NCBI RefSeq assembly: GCF_001855565.1 | Contig: NZ_MKCR01000028.1 | Location: 1-64,000 of the forward strand | Reading direction: 5' to 3' | DNA from: Chromobacterium amazonense | Lineage (GTDB): Bacteria; Pseudomonadota; Gammaproteobacteria; Burkholderiales; Chromobacteriaceae | DNA: 64,000 nt | Shown: positions 1 to 13,687 of the stretch, piece by piece | Layout: the number at the start of each line of letters is the position of its first letter | How positions within the stretch are numbered: position 1 is the first letter of the stretch | Program-made: the position numbers and the translations under genes | The notes under the pieces: generated by a model | The model's database searches: none | Seen by the model: only the letters and a program-made list of their open reading frames with translations | Told to the model about the DNA's origin: nothing

Positions 1-421
1 TCCGACATCGGCTACGAGGCGATGGTGGATGCGAGACAAGTGGCGGACAAGCTGCGCGGGCGCAACCCCTTGCTCAGCGATGAACGCGCGCAATGGCTGG
101 CGGCGGAACTGACCGACCGACGAGAACGGCGTCATCTATCGCGCCGATCCGCGCCAAAAGATGGTCAATCCGGTTTTGTACCGGCTGGAGGAAGCGATGG
201 CCTGCTGGCGCCGCATCACCGCGCCTGTGCTGTGGGTCATGGGCGAACATCCGTTTGAGCATCCCGCGGTCAAAGGCGTCATGTCCACGCTGGACGAGCG
301 CCGCGCCTGTTTCGCCCGGCTGAGCGAAACGACCATACCGGGCGCCGGCCATATGATCCAATGGGAAAAGCCGGAAGAGCTGGCGCAGGCGGTGGAAAGC
401 TTCATGCTGGCTACCCTATGA
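1..421 (+). pseudogene. Alpha/beta-hydrolase, 3' part, frameshifted
   Basis: This is the C-terminal part of an alpha/beta-hydrolase-fold protein whose 5' end lies before the window. The first third reads in frame 1, with MVDARQVADKLRGRNPLLS and then ERAQWLAAEL. The remainder reads in frame 2 from about 119, ending at TGA 419-421. It contains a PVLWVMGEHP strand like the one before the acidic residue, and a C-terminal GAGHMIQWEKPEELA segment typical of the catalytic histidine region. The frames meet at GACCGACCGACG (111-122). Removing one 4-base GACC unit restores a continuous reading through LTDENGVIYR. I therefore infer a 4-bp tandem duplication that breaks the gene, although a sequencing error or a phase-variable tract cannot be excluded. 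The substrate is unknown. Confidence 0.6.
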
Positions 422-538
422 GCGCGGCGCGCGATGGGCCAGGCGAGAGGCCCTTAGTTCGGCGGATTTGAAGCCGTTTGTTCTGCGTCAGCCCTTTCTC
501 AGTCACATGCCTAAAGCAGCTGCTACACTGCTTGAGTA

Positions 539-601
539 GCCTCTACTCTCCCGCTTTCGATCATGCCCCATGAACTGAACGAAGAGCAGCGCGAGAAGCT
601 G
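539..601 (+). other. Possible transposase N-terminal remnant left of the IS3 element
   Basis: Just left of the IS3-family element a short frame beginning at ATG 563 reads MPHELNEEQREKL and then runs straight into the IS end at 602, where a stop follows. The composition resembles the first residues of some transposases, but it is too short to assign. It could be a gene cut by the IS insertion. I see no continuation of it on the right side of the element. Confidence 0.25.
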
Positions 602-663
602 TGATCTGCTCCCCTCAGCTCCTACCAATCAAAAGTAGAGAGAAGTCTGTCACTTGAAGGAAA

Positions 664-939
664 ATGACGGATATGAAGAAGAGCAGATACACCGAAGAGC
701 AGATCATCGGCTTTCTCAAGCAGGCCGAACTCGGCATGGCCATCAAGGAGGTCTGCCGCCAGGGAGGCTTCTCTGAAGCCACCTTCTACAAATGGCGAAG
801 CAAATACGGCGGCATGAACGTCGCGGAATTGCAGCGCGCTCGCGATCTGGAAGCCGAGAATGCCCGGCTCAAGAAGCTGCTGGCCGAAGCCCACCTCGAT
901 ATCGAAGCTCTCAAGGTCGCCTTCGGGATAAAGCGCTAG
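664..939 (+). CDS. IS3-family transposase OrfA (helix-turn-helix protein)
   Basis: A 91-residue OrfA of the IS407-like group. It begins MTDMKKSRYTEEQIIGFLKQ, the HTH_Tnp_1 start that binds the terminal inverted repeats. A leucine-rich coiled-coil segment follows (DLEAENARLKKLLAEAHLD, about residues 60-78). OrfA and OrfB of this family are normally fused by -1 programmed frameshifting near the orfA end. The orfB frame here is indeed -1 relative to orfA and is open before the TAG at 937-939. A GGAA-rich ribosome site lies just before the ATG. OrfA looks intact, but its partner is broken, so the element should not move by itself. Confidence 0.85.
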   Translation: MTDMKKSRYTEEQIIGFLKQAELGMAIKEVCRQGGFSEATFYKWRSKYGGMNVAELQRARDLEAENARLKKLLAEAHLDIEALKVAFGIKR

Positions 940-1810
940 CCCCGCAAGCCAAGCGGCAGGCCATCCGCATCATGCTAAGCAGCGGACTGGCATTGTCGGA
1001 ACGCCGCGCTTGCCGGCTTGTGGGGCTTTCTCGAGACGCCTGGCGACATCCGCCGCAAACCGATGCATTCACGCATCGGCTGACCGCCCGCATCATCGAT
1101 ATCGCCCACACGCGCCGCCGCTTTGGCTATCGGCGAGTGTATGACCTGTTGCGCGCAGAGTTTCCGGGCATCAACCACAAGCGGGTGTACCGCTTGTATC
1201 GCGAACAAGGTCTGGCGGTTAGACGACGTAACCGTCGGCGTAAGCTGACCGGCGTGCGCACGCCGCTGCAAGCCGCTACACAGTGGAATGAGGTGTGGAG
1301 CATGGATTTTGTCAGCGACCAGTTAGCCAGTGGTCGGCGCTTGAAATGCCTGACGGTCGCCGATGACTTCAGCCACGAAGCGGTGCAGATTGCGGTGGAT
1401 TTCTCGATGTCCGGTCAATACGTCACGCGGATGTTGGATCAGGCGGCGCAATTTCGCGGCTATCCGTCAGCGATCCGGACGGACAATGGCCGGAGTTCAC
1501 CAGTCGGGCATTCATGGGCTGGGCGCAAAGCCGCGGCATCCGCCACATCCTGATTCAACCAGGCCGGCCGATGCAGAATGGTTACATCGAAAGCTTCAAT
1601 GCCAGACTCCGCGACGAATGCCTGAACGAGCATGTCTTTGATTCGCTGGCGGAGGCCAGGCAGATCATCTCCGCGTGGCGGGACGATTACAATCAAGTCC
1701 GTCCCCATGGATCGATTGGCCGGATACCGCCAGCGGAATTTGCGGCACGCCATCGCCAGGCACAATTAGCAAGCCAAAGATCAGCAGGTTCCACCACCAT
1801 GCAAACCTAG
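927..1810 (+). pseudogene. IS3-family transposase OrfB, 1-base deletion
   Basis: The rve-type DDE integrase part of the IS3 transposase. The first section (frame 0) has the HTH_21 region with RRRFGYRRVYDLLR, the first catalytic Asp in WSMDFVSD, and the second Asp in IRTDNG. At about 1488-1492 the expected GGC-CCG-GAG (Gly-Pro-Glu) reads GGCCGGAG, one C short. The reading moves to frame 2, which continues with AFMGWAQSRGIRH, the catalytic Glu in GYIESFNARLRDECL, and RPHGSIGRIPPAEFA to TAG 1808-1810. The deletion removes the segment with the catalytic glutamate, so the transposase should be inactive unless frameshifting rescues it. Confidence 0.85.
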
Positions 1811-1850
1811 GACTTCTCTCCTGATTGCTGGTATGGCTAGCGGGGGCAGA

Positions 1851-2381
1851 TCACTTCTCCGGCACACGCCCCAGACAGCCAAATCGGCTGATGAGGGCAT
1901 GTTCGAGCGCAGATTCAGCCGTCTTCGACTTGCCGCTGCGCGACAGGTGCCAGCCCAGCAACTCCCGGGTGCAGCAGTCAATCACCAAGGCCAGATGGCT
2001 CCAGCCATCCTTTCCCGTCCAGATACGGCACAGATCGGTGGCCCAGCGTTCATTCGGTCGCTGTGCCACCGAAGGCAATGCCTGGACACGTGGGCGGAAG
2101 CCAACCGGGCGTTTCTTCACCTGCCAGTCCTTGAGCTGGAAGATGCGTTGCACGGTATTCTTGTTAAAGCCCAGAAGGCTTGCGACTGTGCGATAGCCGA
2201 ATGAGGGGTTCTCTTCGATCATCGCCTTGATCGGCTCCACCAAGTGCTGCTGGAGTTTGGGCTCCGCCTTCTGCGTGCGGTAATACACCGTGCGCCGGGG
2301 GATATCAAACCAGCGGCACAACTTGCTGACCGAGACCCGGATGCCGTCTTCAGCCAGTCCCTGCCGAACGAACTCGATTAC
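1851..2381 (-). pseudogene. IS3-family transposase OrfB, truncated by the neighbouring IS
   Basis: The N-terminal part of a second IS3-family OrfB, entered by -1 frameshift from orfA (frame open from about 2381, reading VIEFVRQGLAEDGIRVSVSK). It shows SFGYRTVASLLGF, then the first catalytic Asp in ERWATDLCRIW, and LGWHLSRSGKSKTAESALE. The coding sequence breaks off after GRVP where the right end of the first IS begins. The stop codon (1851-1853) is supplied by the TCA of that IS terminus. The rest of the DDE domain, including the second Asp and the Glu, is missing. This shows that the first IS arrived after this one. Confidence 0.85.
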
Positions 2382-2746
2382 TTGTCGTCCTCGCCCAACA
2401 GGGACTGTAATTTTTTTCTGGCGCGTAGCTCCAGCATGGCTTCGCCGTAGGCTTCCTGGAGATCCTTGATCTGTTTCTCGTACTGCTCGCGAATCTCCAT
2501 CGGCTTGGCCCGCAGCGCATTTTCCATGCCGCGCTTGGCCTCATCGACCCACTCCTCGACTTCGGATGGTGACAGATCGAAGGCGCGAGAAGCCTCGGCG
2601 ACCGTGGTCTTGCCTTGAATGATTTCCATCACCAGAGCGGCTTTGCGCTTGGCGGTCCAACGCTTGATTTCGTCTTCCATGGTCATACTCATCACATGCT
2701 CCTGTGTGAATTATGACCTGAGCAGAGAGTCAGTGGGTCATTACAG
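1854..2746 (-). mobile_element. Second IS3-family element, 3' part lost
   Basis: The remnant contains orfA and the first half of orfB on the minus strand. Its start-side end is inferred at about 2746, where the minus strand reads TGTAATGACCCACTGACTC 50 bases before the orfA start. Beyond this point the sequence changes to the third element. The other end is lost at 1853/1854, where the first IS begins. Confidence 0.65.
2378..2695 (-). CDS. IS3-family transposase OrfA (DUF1153-like helix-turn-helix)
   Basis: A 105-residue OrfA that pairs with the truncated OrfB downstream. After MEDEIKRWTAKRKAALVMEI comes an HTH segment (TTVAEASRAFDLSPSEVEEW), then a long helical, charged coiled coil (about residues 60-100) ending LLGEDDK. 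It is of the DUF1153-like type found in a subset of IS3-family elements. The stop at 2378-2380 overlaps the orfB frame, as expected for -1 programmed frameshifting. It is an orphan, because its OrfB is truncated. Confidence 0.8.
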   Translation of the reverse strand: MMSMTMEDEIKRWTAKRKAALVMEIIQGKTTVAEASRAFDLSPSEVEEWVDEAKRGMENALRAKPMEIREQYEKQIKDLQEAYGEAMLELRARKKLQSLLGEDDK

Positions 2747-3130
2747 ATGAAAGCTCTCACGACTTGAAGCGGCGGTCGAGCTCCGCCTGCGCGAAAAATG
2801 CGCTGGCCAGCCGCAGGATCTCGTTGGCTTTCTTCAGTTCGCGCACTTCGCGCTCGAGTGCTTTGACGCGGGCAGCTTCGGTGCCCGCCGGGCCATCGCC
2901 CTGGCCGGCATTGCGCTCTTGCTGGCGTATCCAGCGGCGCAGCGTTTCGGCGGTGCAGCCGATCTTGGCGGCAATAGAAACAATCGCGGCCCACTGCGAT
3001 TCGTACTGATCCTTGGCGTCAAAGACCATGCGCACAGCGCGCTCGCGGACTTCTGGGGAAAACTTGGTGGATTTGCTCATGGCTCCATTCTCTCAAGTGA
3101 GGGAGCCTCCGCGAAACCCGGGGCGCTTCA
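2747..3130 (-). mobile_element. Third IS3-family element, truncated after orfA
   Basis: The left end of this element is visible on the minus strand at 3130, reading TGAAGCGCCCCGGGTTTCG, a terminal sequence shared by many IS3-group elements, 50 bases upstream of its orfA. The element stops at about 2747, where the second IS begins, so orfB and the right end are missing. The order of insertion is therefore third element first, then the second, then the first. Confidence 0.65.
2757..3080 (-). CDS. IS3-family transposase OrfA (IS3-group)
   Basis: A 107-residue OrfA of a third IS3-family element. It begins [19 protein letters not shown]. The helix-turn-helix covers roughly residues 25-55 ([17 protein letters not shown]). 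A coiled coil ([18 protein letters not shown]) and [16 protein letters not shown] follow, the usual end of the IS3-group OrfA before the frameshift into OrfB. Only a few codons of an orfB frame remain before the second element begins at about 2746, so no transposase catalytic domain is left. Confidence 0.8.
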   Translation of the reverse strand: MSKSTKFSPEVRERAVRMVFDAKDQYESQWAAIVSIAAKIGCTAETLRRWIRQQERNAGQGDGPAGTEAARVKALEREVRELKKANEILRLASAFFAQAELDRRFKS

Positions 3131-3218
3131 TTGCTTGGTTTGAGGGACACAGAAAGGCCATCTAGGCGCTATGCTGGTATCCGGAAATCGCGCCAAGCTC
3201 ACTTTTTCAGTTATCTGA

Positions 3219-3242
3219 AACGACCACTCAACGGTGGTCGTT
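3219..3242. terminator. Hairpin downstream of gltD
   Basis: AACGACCAC and GTGGTCGTT form a 9-bp stem with a 6-base loop, just past the gltD stop codon. The following T tracts are short on both strands, so termination strength is uncertain. Confidence 0.5.
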
Positions 3243-3248
3243 CCTTTA

Positions 3249-9187
<5,939 letters not shown>

Positions 9188-9211
9188 TTATACTTTGTAG
9201 TGATGTGTTCG

Positions 9212-9241
9212 ATTCTACGGGCAAGATCGCGCCTGCCGCAA
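9212..9241 (-). promoter_or_regulatory. Candidate sigma-70 promoter for gltBD
   Basis: On the minus strand TTGCGG and TAGAAT are separated by 18 bases, 25 bases before the gltB start codon. This is a reasonable but unproven -35/-10 pair. Confidence 0.35.
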
Positions 9242-9458
9242 GCCGGTTTACCGCGCCGCAACAATCATTTGATTTCAATCAGTTGATGCACAATGTCTTG
9301 TTTTTGATATGTAATTCCACTACTTGAATCATGCGCATTTTTTGATTTTTTGAGACAAAAATTTTCAAAAAAACGACAGCCTTTCACAGCATGAAGCAGA
9401 TACAAACTAGCAATTTGCGCAATATTTTGTATTTTGTCAGACAACATTCAAAATAATC
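9242..9458. other. AT-rich divergent intergenic region
   Basis: The stretch between gltB and the phospholipase D-type gene is markedly richer in A and T than its surroundings, with several A and T runs around 9340-9370. I see no coding frame with the GC-rich third positions of the neighbours and no clear hairpin. It probably carries the divergent promoters. Confidence 0.4.
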
Positions 9459-10973
9459 ATGAATCGAGACGATCAGTCGCAACAAACCCTGCAATTCGTC
9501 CGCCAGCTGGCGGAACAGGCATTGTCGCGCTCAGCCGGCGCGCCTCTGACGGCAGGAAATCAGGTGGAATTGCTGTACGACAGCGCGCAAAACTTCCCAG
9601 CCTGGGAAAATGCCCTCGCCGCCAGCCAGGATTCAATCTTTATTGAAATGTATATTTTCGCCAATGACCAATTTGGCGTGAAAATCCGCGACATCCTCAT
9701 CAATAAAGCCAAATCTGGCATCCAGGTTTGTCTGCTATATGATTGGCTCGGCAGTTGGCGGGCCCATCTATTCCGCTTTTTCACACCCTTGATCCTGGCC
9801 GGCGCCGAAGTGCGCGCCTATCATCCGCCCAGCCTGGGCGACGGACTCAGCATGCTCGGCCGCAACCATCGCAAGATGATCATCGTCGACCGACGGGAGC
9901 TGTTTGTGGCCGGCCTGTGCATCAGCGCCAGCTGGCAAGGCAAGCCGGAGAAGGGTCTGGCGCCGTGGCGCGACACCGGACTCGCGCTGCGCGGCCCCTT
10001 GCTGGCGCAGGCCTTGGCCGCCTTTGCCGACAGCTGGGCCAGCTGCGGCTCGCCGCTGGAAGCGCGCTGGCTGCAAGCGGCCCAAACCGAGCCTTGCGGC
10101 GAAACGGCGGCGCGGCTGATCGCCACCACGCCCTCAACCGCCAGGATGATGCGGCTGGACCTGCTGGTGGCCAGTTTCGCCCGCCATACGCTATGGCTGA
10201 CCGACGCCTACTTCATGGCCACCAGCTTGTATCTGTCCGCGCTCAAACAGGCGGCGCTGGATGGCGTGGATGTGCGGCTGCTGGTGCCGCGTTCCAGCGA
10301 CATCCGCTGGATAGGCACCGTCTCGCGCACTCAGTACCGGCCGTTGCTGGAGGCTGGCGTACGGGTGTTCGAATGGGACGGCCCGATGATCCACGCCAAG
10401 ACGGCCGTCGCCGACGGACGCTGGGCGCGCATCGGCTCCACCAACCTGAATTTGTCCAGCTGGCTGGTCAACCGTGAGCTGGACATCGCGCTGGAAGACG
10501 CCACCCTGGCGGCGCAACTGGCAGAACGTTTCCTGCAGGACCTGGAGCACGCCACCGAAATCGTGCTCAAACCGACGCGCAAGCGCGCGGTGCCTACACC
10601 GGTACGACAAGAAAGACGCCACCGCGGCTCGCCCAAGGAGATGGCGCTAAGCAGCGCCAGCGCCGCCGCGCGCCAAGCCGCCCGGCTTGGCGACATGCTG
10701 GGCGCCGTGGTGCACGGCAGCCGCAGCGTGGAAAGCAGCGAAGCGCCGGCCTTTCTCAGCATAGGCGTCGCGCTGTGCCTATTGGCCTTGGCCGTGGGCT
10801 ATTTTCCCTGGCTGGTGGCCGCGCCGCTGGCCTTGCTGTTGGCCAGCGCCGGCCTGTCCATCGTCGCCCGCTCCCTCAGCCTGTACCGAGCCAAACGGAG
10901 AAAAAAACAACAGTTGCGCCAGGCATTGCCGGCCCCGCGGCAAGACGAAACGCCGCCGCCCGACATCCAATAA
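9459..10973 (+). CDS. Phospholipase D / cardiolipin synthase family protein
   Basis: A 504-residue protein with two HKD phosphodiesterase motifs. The first is NHRKMIIVDRRELFVAG (about 135-151) and the second IHAKTAVADGRWARIGSTN (about 310-328), both with intact His, Lys and Asp. This is the cardiolipin synthase (ClsB/ClsC-like) arrangement, joining phospholipids by phosphatidyl transfer, or a related phospholipase D. A basic linker follows, then two hydrophobic helices near 430-475 (FLSIGVALCLLALAVGYF and LVAAPLALLLASAGLSIV) that anchor the C-terminus. The N-terminus has no signal peptide. The start ATG at 9459 lacks a clear Shine-Dalgarno sequence. Family assignment is firm; exact substrate is inferred. 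Confidence 0.85.
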   Translation: MNRDDQSQQTLQFVRQLAEQALSRSAGAPLTAGNQVELLYDSAQNFPAWENALAASQDSIFIEMYIFANDQFGVKIRDILINKAKSGIQVCLLYDWLGSWRAHLFRFFTPLILAGAEVRAYHPPSLGDGLSMLGRNHRKMIIVDRRELFVAGLCISASWQGKPEKGLAPWRDTGLALRGPLLAQALAAFADSWASCGSPLEARWLQAAQTEPCGETAARLIATTPSTARMMRLDLLVASFARHTLWLTDAYFMATSLYLSALKQAALDGVDVRLLVPRSSDIRWIGTVSRTQYRPLLEAGVRVFEWDGPMIHAKTAVADGRWARIGSTNLNLSSWLVNRELDIALEDATLAAQLAERFLQDLEHATEIVLKPTRKRAVPTPVRQERRHRGSPKEMALSSASAAARQAARLGDMLGAVVHGSRSVESSEAPAFLSIGVALCLLALAVGYFPWLVAAPLALLLASAGLSIVARSLSLYRAKRRKKQQLRQALPAPRQDETPPPDIQ

Positions 10974-10976
10974 AAA

Positions 10977-11052
10977 CATGCGCTTAGCCGCCTTGGCGCC
11001 ACACTGCGCCAACCATGCCCAACCTGGGTCTGGCGCGCATGGCGTTTTTTTT
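10977..11052 (+). terminator. Possible terminator after the phospholipase D-type gene
   Basis: CATGCGC (10977) and GCGCATG (11035) can pair, and GCGCCA/TGGCGC pairs lie inside. Eight T residues follow (11045-11052). The stem is long and imperfect, so this is moderately supported. Confidence 0.4.
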
Positions 11053-11356
11053 GCCGCGCGTGCCGCATCGCAGCACAAGCTGCAAGACAAAAGGTCTACA
11101 ATGCGCGCTTTCTTGGGATGTTCTCCAGGCCGGCTGACGTGAAGCGACTACGGTCGCCAAGTACGGACCGCGGCGCAAAGCGACCCGTTTTATTCGCGCC
11201 TCAAGGCCAGCCTCCAGGGCGGCGGCGAAGACTTTTTCTTCTGCCCGTGCGTACAGATCTGCGCCCCACGCGCACCGAGCGACATTGCGGCGCGGCACTA
11301 CGGCGATCTGCCGGCCCCGCCGCCATGTCCGAGTTAACAGCAACAAGGACTCAGGT
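11053..11356 (+). other. Leader region of the decarboxylase with a start-less open frame
   Basis: This 300-base stretch contains a TACAAT that could be a -10 element (about 11095), then an open frame 11143-11337 with a strongly GC-biased third codon position but no start codon. It reads SDYGRQVRTAAQSDPFYSRL, later FFFCPCVQICAP, and ends at TAA 11335-11337. It is preceded in frame by TGA 11140-11142. A single extra base near 11141-11146 would connect it to a GTG at 11139, giving a protein of about 65 residues. It may be a decayed or frameshifted small gene, or a sequencing error. I do not recognise the product. Confidence 0.3.
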
Positions 11357-13615
11357 ATGCGTTTTCATTTCCCCATCGTGATCATCGACGAGGATTTCCG
11401 CTCGGAAAACACCAGCGGTTCCGGCATCCGCGAACTGGCCGCCGCCATGGAGGCGGAAGGCATGAGCGTGATCGGCTACACCAGCTACGGCGATCTGACC
11501 TCCTTCGCCCAGCAGCAAAGCCGCGCCGCCGGCTTCATCCTCTCGATAGACGACGAGGAATTCCAGACCGAGGATTCGGCGCAGCAGGCGCTGGGCAATC
11601 TATACGGCTTTGTCGCCGAGATCCGCCGCCGCAACCCGGACATCCCGGTCTATCTATACGGCGAAACCCGCACCGCGCGCCACATCCCGAATGACATCCT
11701 GCGCGAGCTGCACGGTTTCATCCACATGCACGAGGACACGCCGGAGTTCGTCGCCCGCCACATCATCCGCGAGGCCAAGAGCTATCTGGACAATCTGGCG
11801 CCGCCGTTCTTCCGCGCGCTGGTGGACTACGCCTACGACGGCTCCTATTCCTGGCACTGTCCCGGCCACTCCGGCGGCGTGGCCTTCTTGAAAAGCCCGG
11901 TGGGCCAGATGTTCCACCAGTTCTTCGGCGAGAACATGCTGCGCGCCGACGTGTGCAATGCGGTGGACGAGCTGGGCCAGCTGCTGGACCACACCGGGCC
12001 GGTGGCGGCCTCGGAGCGCAACGCCGCGCGCATCTTCAACGCCGACCACCTGTTCTTCGTCACCAACGGCACCTCCACCTCGAACAAGATCGTCTGGCAC
12101 AGCTGCGTCGCCGCCGGCGACATCGTTCTGGTGGACCGCAACTGCCACAAGTCCAACCTGCACGCCATCATCATGACCGGCGCCATCCCGGTGTTCCTGA
12201 TGCCGACGCGCAACCACTACGGCATCATCGGCCCGATTCCGAAGTCCGAATTCCAGCCGGACGCCATCAAGAAGAAGATCCTGGCCAATCCGTTCGCCCG
12301 CGAAGCGCTGGAGAAGCACCCGAACCGCAAGCCGCGCATCCTGACGCTGACCCAGTCCACCTACGACGGCATCCTGTACAACGTCGAGGAGATCAAGGGC
12401 CTGCTTGACGGCGAAGTGGATACGCTGCACTTCGATGAAGCCTGGCTGCCGCACGCCAGCTTCCACGACTTCTACCGCGATTTCCACGCCATAGGCGAGG
12501 GCCGGCCGCGCTGCGAGGACAGCCTGGTGTTCTCCACCCAGTCCACCCACAAGCTCTTGGCCGGCATCAGCCAGGCCTCGCAAATCCTGGTGCAAGACCC
12601 TCAGAACCGCCAGCTCGACACCGCCTGGTTCAACGAGGCTTACCTGATGCACACCTCGACCAGCCCGCAATACTCGATCATCGCCAGCTGCGACGTAGCG
12701 GCGGCCATGATGGAGCAGCCGGGCGGCCAGTCGCTGGTGGAAGAATCGTTGGTGGAGGCGATGGAATTCCGCCGCGCCATGCGCAAGGTGGACGAGGAGT
12801 ATGGCCGAGACTGGTGGTTCAGCGTATGGGGCCCGGACGACCTGTCAGACGACGGCATCTGCGACCAGACCGACTGGACGCTTCGCCCGGACGAGCGCTG
12901 GCACGGTTTCGCCGGCATCGAAGAAGGCTTCAACATGCTGGACCCGATCAAGGCCACCGTGCTGACGCCGGGCCTGGACGTGGACGGCAGCTTCGAAGAA
13001 ATGGGCATTCCGGCCGCCATCGTCACCAAGTACCTGACCGAACACGGCGTGGTGGTGGAAAAAACCGGCTTGTACAGCTTCTTCATCATGTTCACCATCG
13101 GCATCACCAAGGGCCGCTGGAACACGCTGATCTCGCTGCTGCAGCAGTTCAAGGACGATTTCGACAAGAACCAGCCGATGTGGCGCGTGATGCCGGACTT
13201 CGTCGCTAAATACCCGCAGTACGAGCGGGTGGGCCTGCGCGAGCTGTGCCAGCGCATCCATAGCCTGTACAGCAAACACGACGTGGCGCGGCTGACCACC
13301 GACATCTACCTGTCCGACATGGAGCCGGCGATGCGTCCGGCCGACGCTTTCGCCAAGATGGCGCACCGCGAGATCGAGCGCGTGCCGGTGGACCAGCTGG
13401 AAGGCCGCGTCACCGCGGTGTTGCTGACGCCGTACCCGCCGGGCATCCCGCTGCTGATTCCGGGCGAACGCTTCAACAAGACCATCGTCGACTACCTGCG
13501 CTTCGCCCAGGCCTTCAACCGCGAGTTGCCGGGCTTCGAAACCGATGTCCACGGCCTGGTGGCGGTGGAGATGCAGGACCGCAAGGTCTATTGCGTGGAC
13601 TGCGTCAAGCAGTAA
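11357..13615 (+). CDS. Orn/Lys/Arg decarboxylase, class I (PLP)
   Basis: A 752-residue fold-type I PLP decarboxylase of the large inducible lysine/arginine/ornithine family, which removes CO2 from a basic amino acid to give a polyamine and consume a proton. It shows an N-terminal wing domain (about 1-130), the PLP core with THKLLAGISQAS holding the Schiff-base lysine near 398 and LHFDEAWLPHASFHDFY before it, and a C-terminal domain with PYPPGIPLLIPGE. Length matches AdiA-like arginine decarboxylases, but the substrate cannot be fixed from sequence reading alone. The start ATG 11357 is chosen because AAGGACTCAGG lies before it and because MRFHFPIVIIDEDF is the family beginning. A strong terminator follows, and the gene stands alone without an antiporter. 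Confidence 0.92.
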   Translation: MRFHFPIVIIDEDFRSENTSGSGIRELAAAMEAEGMSVIGYTSYGDLTSFAQQQSRAAGFILSIDDEEFQTEDSAQQALGNLYGFVAEIRRRNPDIPVYLYGETRTARHIPNDILRELHGFIHMHEDTPEFVARHIIREAKSYLDNLAPPFFRALVDYAYDGSYSWHCPGHSGGVAFLKSPVGQMFHQFFGENMLRADVCNAVDELGQLLDHTGPVAASERNAARIFNADHLFFVTNGTSTSNKIVWHSCVAAGDIVLVDRNCHKSNLHAIIMTGAIPVFLMPTRNHYGIIGPIPKSEFQPDAIKKKILANPFAREALEKHPNRKPRILTLTQSTYDGILYNVEEIKGLLDGEVDTLHFDEAWLPHASFHDFYRDFHAIGEGRPRCEDSLVFSTQSTHKLLAGISQASQILVQDPQNRQLDTAWFNEAYLMHTSTSPQYSIIASCDVAAAMMEQPGGQSLVEESLVEAMEFRRAMRKVDEEYGRDWWFSVWGPDDLSDDGICDQTDWTLRPDERWHGFAGIEEGFNMLDPIKATVLTPGLDVDGSFEEMGIPAAIVTKYLTEHGVVVEKTGLYSFFIMFTIGITKGRWNTLISLLQQFKDDFDKNQPMWRVMPDFVAKYPQYERVGLRELCQRIHSLYSKHDVARLTTDIYLSDMEPAMRPADAFAKMAHREIERVPVDQLEGRVTAVLLTPYPPGIPLLIPGERFNKTIVDYLRFAQAFNRELPGFETDVHGLVAVEMQDRKVYCVDCVKQ

Positions 13616-13629
13616 GCGCGGCCATGACA

Positions 13630-13656
13630 AAGGCGGGAGCGAGCTCCCGCCTTTTC
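13630..13656 (+). terminator. Intrinsic terminator after the decarboxylase
   Basis: AAGGCGGGAG and CTCCCGCCTT form a perfect 10-bp stem with a CGAG tetraloop, followed by a short T run. It sits 14 bases past the stop codon and also lies just past the end of the convergent GGDEF gene. Confidence 0.85.
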
Positions 13657-13687
13657 CATTTGCCAAACCTTTGCCCAGTGCAAAACG

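Larger units (their letters stand above)
602..1853 (+). mobile_element. IS3-family element (IS407-like), about 1252 bp, with defective orfB
   Basis: The element is bounded by imperfect inverted repeats. The left end begins TGATCTGCTCCCC at 602. The right end, read on the other strand from 1853, begins TGATCTGCCCCCG, and both ends continue through related ACCA...ATCA...GAGAGAAGTC blocks. It carries orfA and a frameshifted orfB. No 4-bp target duplication is visible (GCTG on the left, CTTC on the right). Either the two sides are no longer the original target, or there was recombination after insertion. The right end lies within the transposase gene of the next element. Confidence 0.85.
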
